From NCBI GenBank assembly GCA_021840785.1, contig JAKBXD010000029.1:1-16080 (forward strand): a stretch of DNA of 16,080 nt, given 5' to 3'. Shown here in pieces: positions 6,343 through 13,610 of the stretch. Position numbers and translations under genes: made by a program. The DNA comes from Pseudomonadota bacterium. Lineage in GTDB: Bacteria > Pseudomonadota > Gammaproteobacteria > Acidithiobacillales > Acidithiobacillaceae. Within the stretch, counting starts at the first letter, position 1. Every line of letters starts with the position of its first letter. The notes beneath the pieces were generated by a model. The model saw nothing but the letters and a program-made list of their open reading frames with translations, did not search any database and was not told where the DNA came from.

Positions 6343-7401
6343 TTAGTTGTTGACCTGGATCGAGGTCTGGTTCTGCAACATGCTGTTGGCACCAGTGTTC
6401 TGGTTGAGCGCGATCACGCCAGAGGCATGCTGGAAAGCGTTGCCACCGATGGTGGCGTTAGCCGCATAGTTCGCCTGGGTGAATGCACACGGATTGCACG
6501 GATTGCCCGTGGCAGATACCTGCAGAGCGTTCCCCGCTACCACACCCCCCAGCGCGCCAAAGGCGTTGCCGCTGCTGGAACCCACTTGGCTGACCTGTAC
6601 GTTGGTCTGATTCTGCAGGAGGCTGTTGGCGCCGCTGTTCTGGTTGGCCGAGATGATGCCCGATGCGCCGTTGAAGGTATCGCCATTGATGGTGGCATTG
6701 GCATTGTAATTGGTCAGACCGTTCTGACCGTACCAGTTGTACCCAGGATCAGCGGAGATGTTGACCGTGTTTCCCAGGACGGCGCCCCCCTGCAAAGAGA
6801 TCAAATCCACTTTGCCGGTAAAGCAGCTACCATTGGCGCAAGGACTCAATTCGTTGACCTGCACGTTGGTCTGATTGTCCAGAAGGCTGTTGGCGCCACT
6901 GTTCTGGTTGAGGGAAATGATACCCGCTGTGTTGGCAAAGGCATGGTCGCCCAGATAGGCGTTGCCGTTATAATTGGTCTGGGCACCGTCGGTGCTTACT
7001 CCGATCCGGTTTCCATGCACCAAACCCAGATCCACGCTCTCCATTTTCGCTTTGATGTCACCACTGACGGCATTCACCTGCACCTGGGTCTGATTTTGCA
7101 GCAAGCCATTGGCACCACTGTTCTGGTTGACCGAAACGACACCAGTCGCGTTTTCAAAGGCTTGGTTATTGATGGCGGCATCGGAGCCGATATTGGTCTG
7201 GCTGTTGTTCAACCCGGTACCACTGGTTGCAGAGACTGAATTACCGTGAACCACACCCAGCTTCACCACGTCGCTATTGGCCTTGGCGGGTTTGGCCGAA
7301 TGGTGGGGTGGGGGTGGGGGTGGATTCCCGTTGTCCCGAGCAAACGCGGCACCAGAAAACGCAAGAGCCAATGCAGAAACTAAAAGGGCTGACTTTTTCA
7401 T
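6343..7401 (-). CDS. Asn/Gln-rich repeat protein, putative functional-amyloid subunit (FapC/FapB-like)
   Basis: 352 aa from the ATG at 7401, which has GGAGG 5 bases upstream; a TTG at 7413 is a less likely start. Residues 1-21 are a signal peptide (SGAAFA before the cut), followed by a run of six prolines (27-32) and a Lys/Ala linker. The mature part holds four copies of a 24-residue motif (about 87-110, 160-183, 248-271 and 328-351), typified by NQNSGANSLLQNQTNVQVN. They are separated by variable linkers, and the last copy ends the protein. Each motif is preceded by a weaker element of the type NATIGGNAF..ASGVI. Gly, Asn and Gln are abundant and Lys/Arg scarce. Two cysteine pairs, CANGSC (188-193) and CNPC (302-305), recall the CxxC of FapC. 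It is first in the operon, after a sigma-54 promoter. The fibre role is inferred from composition, repeats and neighbours. Confidence 0.82.
   Translation of the reverse strand: MKKSALLVSALALAFSGAAFARDNGNPPPPPPHHSAKPAKANSDVVKLGVVHGNSVSATSGTGLNNSQTNIGSDAAINNQAFENATGVVSVNQNSGANGLLQNQTQVQVNAVSGDIKAKMESVDLGLVHGNRIGVSTDGAQTNYNGNAYLGDHAFANTAGIISLNQNSGANSLLDNQTNVQVNELSPCANGSCFTGKVDLISLQGGAVLGNTVNISADPGYNWYGQNGLTNYNANATINGDTFNGASGIISANQNSGANSLLQNQTNVQVSQVGSSSGNAFGALGGVVAGNALQVSATGNPCNPCAFTQANYAANATIGGNAFQHASGVIALNQNTGANSMLQNQTSIQVNN
6349..7143 (-). repeat. Four degenerate 72-bp coding repeats in the fibre gene
   Basis: The 24-codon motif units lie at 7072-7143, 6853-6924, 6589-6660 and 6349-6420. The core CTGTTGGC(A/G)CC(A/G)(C/G)TGTTCTGGTTG is nearly the same at DNA level in units 2-4 (unit 1 differs slightly). 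The linkers between units vary in length and sequence. The near identity suggests recent duplication or gene conversion, and the units could recombine to change the repeat number. Confidence 0.8.
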
Positions 7402-7512
7402 GACTTCCTCCAATCAATTCGTGTTCCCAAAAGGTTCCAGAAGGATCTTCTGATCATCCTGGATCGTCGCTTTAATGCGTCCCCAAAACTTCGGGAGGGA
7501 CGCCTTTCCTAT

Positions 7513-7528
7513 AGCAACCCCTATGCCA
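7513..7528 (-). promoter_or_regulatory. Sigma-54 (-24/-12) promoter of the fibre operon
   Basis: Read on the minus strand the site is TGGCATAGGGGTTGCT. It matches the sigma-54 consensus TGGCAY-R-N4-TTGCW at every defined position, with the required 12-base distance between the GG and GC dinucleotides. The expected transcription start is near 7502, giving a leader of about 100 nt before the ATG at 7401. A matching activator is encoded at 570-1958. Confidence 0.85.
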
Positions 7529-7817
7529 CTATTGTAACTAATTGTTTTTAATTGTTATGTTTATGGATTCAAGCGTCATTGCCGAATGCAATTTGTAAAG
7601 GATCCGCAACAATTCCTGCTCCAATTTGCTATGGGTTCCCTGAAACGCTACTGTTGCCGCGCGTAACACAGCATTCACGGTGGGTGCGAACTTGCTTCAG
7701 AAAAGATACAGGCGCTGGTGTTGCAACCATCTCTGGCGAAAACAGGGTCTACATAGCAGGAGGATATCTGGCATATTAAGGGTGTCGACGGGCGGGAGAG
7801 GTTATGCTGACAGGGTT
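7529..7817. promoter_or_regulatory. Upstream region of the fibre operon, probable activator-binding region
   Basis: About 290 bp without a gene, between the sigma-54 promoter and the end of the cyclase pseudogene. Next to the promoter it is AT-rich with two direct copies of AATTGTT (7540-7546 and 7550-7556). The stretch TTGTAACTAATTGT (7532-7545) resembles TTGTAACGTTATTGT upstream of the second sigma-54 promoter (13039-13053). Enhancer sites for the activator would be expected here, but none can be proven by eye. Confidence 0.4.
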
Positions 7818-9331
7818 TTAGGGCGTGGGAACGTGGGGGTGCCCGTTTGTCTCACGAATCGCGCTGAACAGGGTTTGCTGGAAGAAATCGGCCGCATCTT
7901 CGGCGACTGTCCAGTCCACCGTGCCCTCCGTCCGGAAGGCTTTGAGCGTGGCCTCCAACACCCGGTGGTAGGCATGATGGGCGATGTCGATGGTCGTGCC
8001 CGTCAACCCCAAGGCCACGATAGCGGCCGTTATGGGGGAGGACAACGTATTCAGCAGTGGCGTCGTCGCCAGCCACTGGAGATTTTTCACAGCCAACCCT
8101 TGGATCAGCCCAACAGAGGACCTCGCCCACCTTGGCGATGACCGCCTCCAAGTAGCCCAGATCCTGCAGGTCTTCCAGCACCAGTACAAATTCGTCACCC
8201 CCCAGGCGCGCGGCAAAATCTGTATGGCGCAGAGCCCGTTTCAAGCGTCCGGCCATATCCACCAGGAGACGATCACCAATGGCGTGTCCATGGATATCAT
8301 TAATGGCCTTGAAATCATCGAGATCGAGCATCCCCACGGCCAGCAGTCGCTCATGGCGAAGTGCCCGGGCGCTGGCGTCGCCCAAACGCCGGGCAAGGCC
8401 GAGTCGATTGGGCAGACCGGTGAGGCAATCGTGGTGGGCTTGCCAAGCATGAGACTCTCGTTCAGCCGCCAATTGTTGACGGCTATGATATTCATCCAAG
8501 GCAATATGGATATTGCTCACCAGTTGATTTAAGAGGTTGCACAGCCGATCCAGAAAGGTCCCGACATCTTCGGCCAGATGGAAAATCAGGCCCACGACAT
8601 CTTCTGGGAAGCTTTCCTCATCGCGCCGGCAAATAGAAACGATTCCCCGGTCACCTTCATTGAGATAAAAGGGCGCACCCGCAAAGCCCCCGATGCCGTT
8701 AGCGATGGCCAGATTCCGCCAGGGCGCCATAATCGGGTCGTCACGATGGCAGACATAAGGCTGCCCCGAACGGACAGACTGCCCACTGGGTCCAGCCCCT
8801 TCTGGAACGTCAGGATCAACCGATACCCGCATGCTGGCGAGGCCCGAAACCCCAGGACTCGCCGCAGCCGCAATGGACAACTCCGATTGTCCATTGGGAG
8901 CAATACCAATCCAGACCAAGGGAGCTTGCAGGATATTGGCGATCAGGCTGACTCCTCGGGACAGGATATCCTCTATGGACGACTCGGGTTGCGGATGCGT
9001 CAGCATCCGGTTTACCTGGGTAATAGCCCGATAGAATAGATCGCGGGAGGTCGCCCGCGTGCTGCAAGCACGCCCGTCGTCCGGCGTCATAGTCTGTGCC
9101 CAAAAGCGCGGCATAATGGCCCTCTATGAGTGGCAGCGCCAGCGCCAGGAAAGGCTTGTGCAGCAGGGGTTGTAGACTCTTCTCCTGATGCAGGAGTGCT
9201 GCCCAGCGATGGGTAAATGCCCTCGCCCGCGGCGCGATGGATGGACCATGGCGCCGCAGCAGAGACTCTTCGCCCGGATTCGGTACGAGAAAACGTGGCA
9301 ATAGATCTGATCCCGCACCAATGAGTGACAT
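7818..9331 (-). pseudogene. GAF-GGDEF diguanylate cyclase gene, disrupted (three reading frames)
   Basis: The start at 9331 has AGAGGA upstream. The first part (9331 to about 9060) is a helical N-terminal domain, perhaps globin-like. Near 9060 the reading continues in another frame as DLFYRAITQVNRMLTHP, a GAF domain (including SPGVSGLASMRVSV and GFAGAPFYLNEGDRGIVSIC), then a GGDEF domain (HDCLTGLPNR, LDLDDFKAINDIHGHAIGDRLL, RLGGDEFVLVLE). About 25 residues after GGDEF the frame changes again near 8125, and a third frame gives an unidentified helical C-terminus that ends at 7818. The C-terminal half of the GGDEF domain (the usual SIG..xP block) is missing, so these look like deletions, not mere sequencing slips. 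The intact enzyme would have made c-di-GMP. It is third after the EAL and synthase genes, 67 bp from the latter. Partial in-frame products remain possible. Confidence 0.75.
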
Positions 9332-9398
9332 TTAGGTTCCTCTTTTGCCACCGCTAAGGATATTTAGGGCAACATCTGGTTCCGGAGGCAGCCCCATG

Positions 9399-11558
9399 TC
9401 ACCCGGCGGCACGTTCCGCCGCTTGGTAGACATACACCGGCGCGACGGAATTCCCTACCCGCTCACTGAAATCCGCCCTGATGCGTAAAGACTGCTGCCG
9501 GTATTTGCCTTGCATCAACATTTGCACATCGGCCTCGGAACCTAGAGCATCATAGGTCAAAAAGGTGCGGGGTCCGCTGGTGTTGCCGGAAATCAAGCCC
9601 ACCCACTGTTGATCGCCAGAAACATCAAGCCGTTGATAAAAGACAGGAATCCAACGTCTGACGGCATTGGCATGGACTCCGTGCCCCATCAACCAGAGCT
9701 GTAGACTCTCTAGGGGAGTATGTACCCGATCCGACAATCCGAGAACCCGCCATTGCAAATTCGAGCCGTAGAGGAAAAGCCCCAAGCGGTCCCTGGCTGC
9801 ATCGTCCGGCCAGATGAGTCGGCAACCCACAGTCCGGACTTTACCCATTTCGCCCTCATTTTCGCCAATCACCTCCGCAGAAAATGAAATCTCTCCATCG
9901 GGAATCAGCAAGCGACCGCTAATTTTATCATGTAGGACCATCTCTTGCGCTAATCGCGAATAAATACGAAATCCGGAAAGCGATACGTCTTCGGCAATGG
10001 CCAGTTCCGACGGACCCGACGGATCATCAATACGCACCACAAGCGGTACGGGAAAGCGATATTCATTGCGCCGGTGACGACGCAAAAGGGTCATAGCCAC
10101 CACCAGTGCCGCCAACCCGATATTCACAAAAGACCATAGTATGTTGGCCACCAGTGCGCTCGTAGGGAGCGCACCGTACCCAGATAATCCCCATATCCCA
10201 AAAGGAATAGCAATTGCATTCGCCGCCAGTATGGAATATTGGGGGATTATGTAGTGATGATCTCCATGATGGGAGCTAACATTCTTTGGCGTCACGGAAA
10301 AGGTGATTCTTCCTCTGAACCAACCCAAGGTTGACACCATGAGCGCCCAGAACCGCGTCATATTGAACTGCTCTGTCTGGAGCACACGGCCATAGCCGCG
10401 ATTGATTTCCTCAAAAGCCCAGAACGTGAGCACGTAATAGGGGATGAAGTGCCACAGAAAGGTGACACTAGCAATATCAACGATGGGCAACCATCCCAGA
10501 ACCAATACCAGCACCGGTGCAATATAGAATATTCCTTTCTGCCAACCATCGAAGTAGGTAATGGTTGATGCCAGATAATTGATTCTCTGGGGTATGGTCA
10601 GATCGCGAGTGAACAGAATGCCCTCTTTGCGCCACACCTGCATGGCTCCTTGCCCCCAGCGTATGCGCTGCTGCAGATAAGGGCCTATGGATAGCGGTGC
10701 TAACCCATACGCCAGGGATTCCGGATGATAGACTGACGTATAACCCTTTTTGTGCAGGCGCAGAGAGGTATGCAAATCCTCCGTGACCGTTCCCGTGGCA
10801 AAGCCACCAATACTATCCAGCGCCGTCCGGCGGATCACCGCACAGCTACCGCAAAAGAATGCGGCATTCCAGTAGTCCTTGCCGCGCTGTATCACGCGAA
10901 AGAAAAGTGACTGCTCCATCCAGATACTCTGACTGTGCGAATTTTTTATATGCTGGTATGAATCGAGATTGTAAAAATCCTGTGGTGTCTGTACGAAGGC
11001 CACATTTTCGTCGCTAAAATATCCCAGGGTATGTGTCAGGAACTCTTTTGCTGGAATATGATCTGCATCAAAGATAGCCAGAACATCCGCCTCGATATGG
11101 TGCAGGGCGTTATTTAAGGATCCGGCTTTGGCGTCGGTGTTGTCCGTGCGCGTAAGATAGTTGCACCCGATCTCCCTGGCGAGGCGCCGCATCTGGGGGC
11201 GGCGGCCATCGTCCAGTAGCCAGGTCTGATGGGGATAATCCATACGGATGGCACCTAGCAATGTCTGGCGCAGCATGCCCACGGGTTCGTTGATCGTCGG
11301 TACGAGTACAGCCACCCGCAAACCGGGGGGTGCGGGCGGCGCTTTCCTTAATGTCAGACGCCAGGTCATGAACAGATGGAGCATGATGGTAAAGAAACTG
11401 AAAAGCTCCGCTCCATATAGAACAACAGAAAAAACCAGATGGTCTTCATTCAGGACTCCCGCCCGCCAAGGGAGATACCAGACTGCGGCGAGGAGAAAAA
11501 TGAGGATGACGACTGTTTTTCCCTTGCCCAGGGATTCATACGGGATATGTTGAGTCAT
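9399..11558 (-). CDS. BcsA-like glycosyltransferase with C-terminal PilZ domain (exopolysaccharide synthase)
   Basis: A 719-aa inner-membrane processive family-2 glycosyltransferase. Two N-terminal membrane helices (about 14-33 and 42-66) precede the catalytic domain. It carries LLDDG (114-118), DAD (164-166), FFCGSCAV (234-241), TED (259-261) and QRIRW (297-301), the full cellulose-synthase-type set. Further helices lie at about 342-383, 405-415, 441-460 and 467-492. The PilZ domain has RNEYR (497-501, RxxxR) and DVSLSG (524-529, DxSxxG), so c-di-GMP binding and activation are expected. The C-terminal 120 residues are not recognised. BcsB, BcsC and BcsZ are absent nearby, so the product may be cellulose or another beta-glucan, and the export partners are unknown. 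It lies 27 bp after the EAL gene and is probably cotranscribed. GGAGG before the ATG supports the start. Confidence 0.9.
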   Translation of the reverse strand: MTQHIPYESLGKGKTVVILIFLLAAVWYLPWRAGVLNEDHLVFSVVLYGAELFSFFTIMLHLFMTWRLTLRKAPPAPPGLRVAVLVPTINEPVGMLRQTLLGAIRMDYPHQTWLLDDGRRPQMRRLAREIGCNYLTRTDNTDAKAGSLNNALHHIEADVLAIFDADHIPAKEFLTHTLGYFSDENVAFVQTPQDFYNLDSYQHIKNSHSQSIWMEQSLFFRVIQRGKDYWNAAFFCGSCAVIRRTALDSIGGFATGTVTEDLHTSLRLHKKGYTSVYHPESLAYGLAPLSIGPYLQQRIRWGQGAMQVWRKEGILFTRDLTIPQRINYLASTITYFDGWQKGIFYIAPVLVLVLGWLPIVDIASVTFLWHFIPYYVLTFWAFEEINRGYGRVLQTEQFNMTRFWALMVSTLGWFRGRITFSVTPKNVSSHHGDHHYIIPQYSILAANAIAIPFGIWGLSGYGALPTSALVANILWSFVNIGLAALVVAMTLLRRHRRNEYRFPVPLVVRIDDPSGPSELAIAEDVSLSGFRIYSRLAQEMVLHDKISGRLLIPDGEISFSAEVIGENEGEMGKVRTVGCRLIWPDDAARDRLGLFLYGSNLQWRVLGLSDRVHTPLESLQLWLMGHGVHANAVRRWIPVFYQRLDVSGDQQWVGLISGNTSGPRTFLTYDALGSEADVQMLMQGKYRQQSLRIRADFSERVGNSVAPVYVYQAAERAAG

Positions 11559-11585
11559 AAGGCACCTCCGTTGGCTTGTTATTTC

Positions 11586-12860
11586 CTACCGGTTACGCAA
11601 AGCATATACAGCCACGGCTGGCAGGGGTGGGTAAAATAAGGTGCCCTGCCCCTCGCCAATACCGCTATCCGTCACATAAGCAAGCTGACTGACTTGTTCA
11701 ACATTCTGGGCCATAAGCCGGGCTCCATATTGCCCGGCCCATTCGTTCAAATCCGCTATAGCCCCATGGACAAGAGCGGGATCCTCTCCGACAAATATAT
11801 CCATATCCAATTTGATGATTCCCGGCTTCAACATGCGCAGTAGCTTGGGGACCAGAGCAAGGTCATCCACATGATCGAGGACGATACCCACCCCCAGCTG
11901 ACGAATGGCCGGCATCCGCGAAACCCATTCGGCGGGGTGTAACACCAGATCCTCTGCATTGATTTCCAGCCTGATCAGGCACGGCAACAGCGCAGACTCT
12001 CCGATCACGGCATCCAGCAGAAGGGGAAATGCGGCATCGCAGAGAAATGACGGGGACACATTAATCCCCAGATGCATTCCGGCGGTGACTTGTGGAGGCC
12101 ATGACGCAAAGTTCATGCACGCGTGGCGCAAGGCCCAGGCTTCCAGGGACAGAAGGACACCATGAAGTCGCGCGGAGGGGAAAAACTGTTGCGGGTAGAG
12201 CAGTCCGTGGCGAGGGTGCTGCCAGCGTAGCAATGCTTCTACGCCACAGACTGAGTCATCCGGGAGGTGCGCCTGTGGCTGGTAGTGCAAAAACAGTTCA
12301 TCGTGATTTATTGCTGTCATTAGTTCTGCGCCAGAAAACCCTCTATCTGTTGTAACGACGGAAGGGGGTGTCTGGTTGTACAGTTCCATGTCCGTACCTC
12401 CTGGACGTGTAGTCTGTAGCAAAGCCGCCTTGGCATTGGCGATTAAATCCGTGGGAGTGAGCCCATGGAGAGGATACAAGACAACACCCATATCCGAATC
12501 GATGGCACCACGCTCAGCCATAGCGGAAAAGGGGTCATCCAACAGGGCATGGAGGCGGCGTGCCAGAGACAATGCGGCTCCAGTACCCTTCACACCCTCC
12601 GCCAGGAGGGCAATATTTTGCCCGTTCAACAGGGCAACGCTGTCGATGCGCCGCACCAAGGGCAGCAGGCGGTCATAGATCTGGCGTATGAGGCCAGGAT
12701 GCACAAGGACGCCACGGGTGATCTGCGACACCAGACAGTAGCGGGGGCGAATGAGCAGCAAGGCGAAGTTTCCCCCGTTTTTCTGCACTCGGCGGATCGC
12801 GCAGGTCATTCGCTGCTCCAGAGAAAGCCTGCCTGCCGGATGATCCTGCGGCAAATCCAT
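11586..12860 (-). CDS. Degenerate GGDEF-EAL protein (probable c-di-GMP receptor or inactive phosphodiesterase)
   Basis: A 424-aa cytosolic protein. Residues about 12-165 are a GGDEF-type fold with the signature lost: NGQNIALL (79-86) replaces GGDEF. The C-terminal GGDEF block GVVLYPLHGLTPTDLIANAK (125-144) is retained. Residues about 173-420 are an EAL domain: VEALLRW (207-213), GINVSP (265-270), EINAED (299-304), IKLD (349-352) and GTLFYPPLPA (406-415) are present. The metal-binding DDFG motif reads LDHVDD (328-333, second Asp replaced by His), and AEGVET reads AQNVEQ (384-389, first Glu replaced by Gln). Hydrolysis is therefore doubtful, while c-di-GMP binding could persist. It is first in the operon with the PilZ synthase, after a sigma-54 promoter, so a role in tuning synthesis is likely. 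GAGGGG precedes the ATG. Confidence 0.85.
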   Translation of the reverse strand: MDLPQDHPAGRLSLEQRMTCAIRRVQKNGGNFALLLIRPRYCLVSQITRGVLVHPGLIRQIYDRLLPLVRRIDSVALLNGQNIALLAEGVKGTGAALSLARRLHALLDDPFSAMAERGAIDSDMGVVLYPLHGLTPTDLIANAKAALLQTTRPGGTDMELYNQTPPSVVTTDRGFSGAELMTAINHDELFLHYQPQAHLPDDSVCGVEALLRWQHPRHGLLYPQQFFPSARLHGVLLSLEAWALRHACMNFASWPPQVTAGMHLGINVSPSFLCDAAFPLLLDAVIGESALLPCLIRLEINAEDLVLHPAEWVSRMPAIRQLGVGIVLDHVDDLALVPKLLRMLKPGIIKLDMDIFVGEDPALVHGAIADLNEWAGQYGARLMAQNVEQVSQLAYVTDSGIGEGQGTLFYPPLPAVAVYALRNR

Positions 12861-12948
12861 ACTGTCCCCCTCAATTCACGAACAACAGGCAATCGGTGAC
12901 GTTCCCTTCCCTACATCTACTTCTCGTTGTGGAAATGGTTATACTGAA

Positions 12949-12964
12949 CGCAAGAGTCATGCCG
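12949..12964 (-). promoter_or_regulatory. Probable sigma-54 (-24/-12) promoter of the EAL/synthase operon
   Basis: On the minus strand the site reads CGGCATGACTCTTGCG. It has GGCATG and TTGC with the exact 12-base GG-to-GC distance, and differs from consensus only in the first and last positions. The expected start is near 12938, giving a leader of about 78 nt before the ATG at 12860, similar to the fibre operon. Confidence 0.65.
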
Positions 12965-13347
12965 CGAAGCGTAACGGCGCCTGAGAGCCTGTAAACCTGA
13001 CAAACGTGGCAACGAAAGAGATGTTTTGTCCCAGCCCTTTGTAACGTTATTGTGACAACCTTGGAGGGTGTCCTTTCGGGAACTGCCCTCTGCATCGGTT
13101 TATTTGGTGCTTTTTATGGCGTTAAGGAATGTTTCAGGAAAGCTACAGTCAGGACGAAGGGAGAGGGTTGCCGATGACATCACTTTGAACCAAAAAAACC
13201 ACCAACAATAACGAGCCAGATTCATGCTGATTCCCAGTCCGACAGACATAAAGCGAGGAGGTTTTGATGCCAACTACTCCAGCCGCCCAAAGCACTACCT
13301 AAGCTAGGTAACTGATTGTATTAAATGCGCATGTCACCGCCGGATGT
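12965..13347. other. Upstream region of the EAL/synthase operon, bounded by an IS remnant
   Basis: About 380 bp without an established gene. It contains TTGTAACGTTATTGT (13039-13053), with the palindrome TAACGTTA inside, 75 bp upstream of the sigma-54 promoter. It also holds the short plus-strand ORF at 13267. Activator sites may lie here. The right side runs into the IS5-type end at about 13348. Confidence 0.4.
13267..13302 (+). CDS. Possible 11-residue ORF with strong ribosome-binding site
   Basis: GCGAGGAGG (13254-13262) lies 4 bases before an ATG that opens MPTTPAAQSTT and a TAA stop. A small inverted repeat, ACCTA-AGC-TAGGT (13297-13309), overlaps the stop. It may be a leader peptide or the 5' stub of a gene lost when insertion sequences entered just downstream. 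It is too short to judge by composition. Confidence 0.2.
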   Translation: MPTTPAAQSTT

Positions 13348-13404
13348 AAGGGCACTTCGAATAACAAAAATTTCACGACTTGAGAATGGCATATTCCCCC
13401 TTCC

Positions 13405-13426
13405 TCGCCGATTTCAGGCGATTTTT
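13405..13426 (+). terminator. Terminator-like hairpin inside the IS5-type remnant
   Basis: TCGCC (13405-13409), a 7-nt loop, GGCGA (13417-13421), then five T residues. The stem is short, but the T-run follows directly. It could block transcription entering or leaving the element on the plus strand. Confidence 0.4.
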
Positions 13427-13490
13427 ACGCATTATCCCTACTTTATCTGCGTATTTTTAGCCTTTTTCGTGGGCTTTGACGGATTGATCC

Positions 13491-13610
13491 CTACCTGGCC
13501 ACCGATTGCTGCATCAAGCAGGTAAATCGCCGCATGTTATAGACCAGATTCATCATGCCGATTTTGACTTCAGCGCGAGCCATACCAATGGTGCGCAGAA
13601 ACTTACCACC
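13491..13610 (-). pseudogene. IS5-family transposase, C-terminal fragment only
   Basis: About 40 residues are recognisable, from GGKFLRTIGMARAEVKIGMM to NLVYNMRRFTCLMQQSVAR and a TAG stop. This is the conserved ending of IS5-type transposases. The same frame stays open to 13787, but that part does not look like transposase and probably belongs to the IS110 left end. All catalytic residues are missing, so the gene is dead. Confidence 0.6.

Noticed and set aside
6349..7143. CRISPR-like array from the regularly spaced repeats
   Set aside because: The repeats are coding, in frame and degenerate at third positions, with unit distances of about 220-265 bp.
6247..7239. Long plus-strand ORF (330 aa) across the fibre gene
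   Set aside because: It is antisense to the repeat gene. Its own apparent repeats (GLILQ.AVGT.VLV) are simply the complement of the fibre repeats, and it has no suitable start site.
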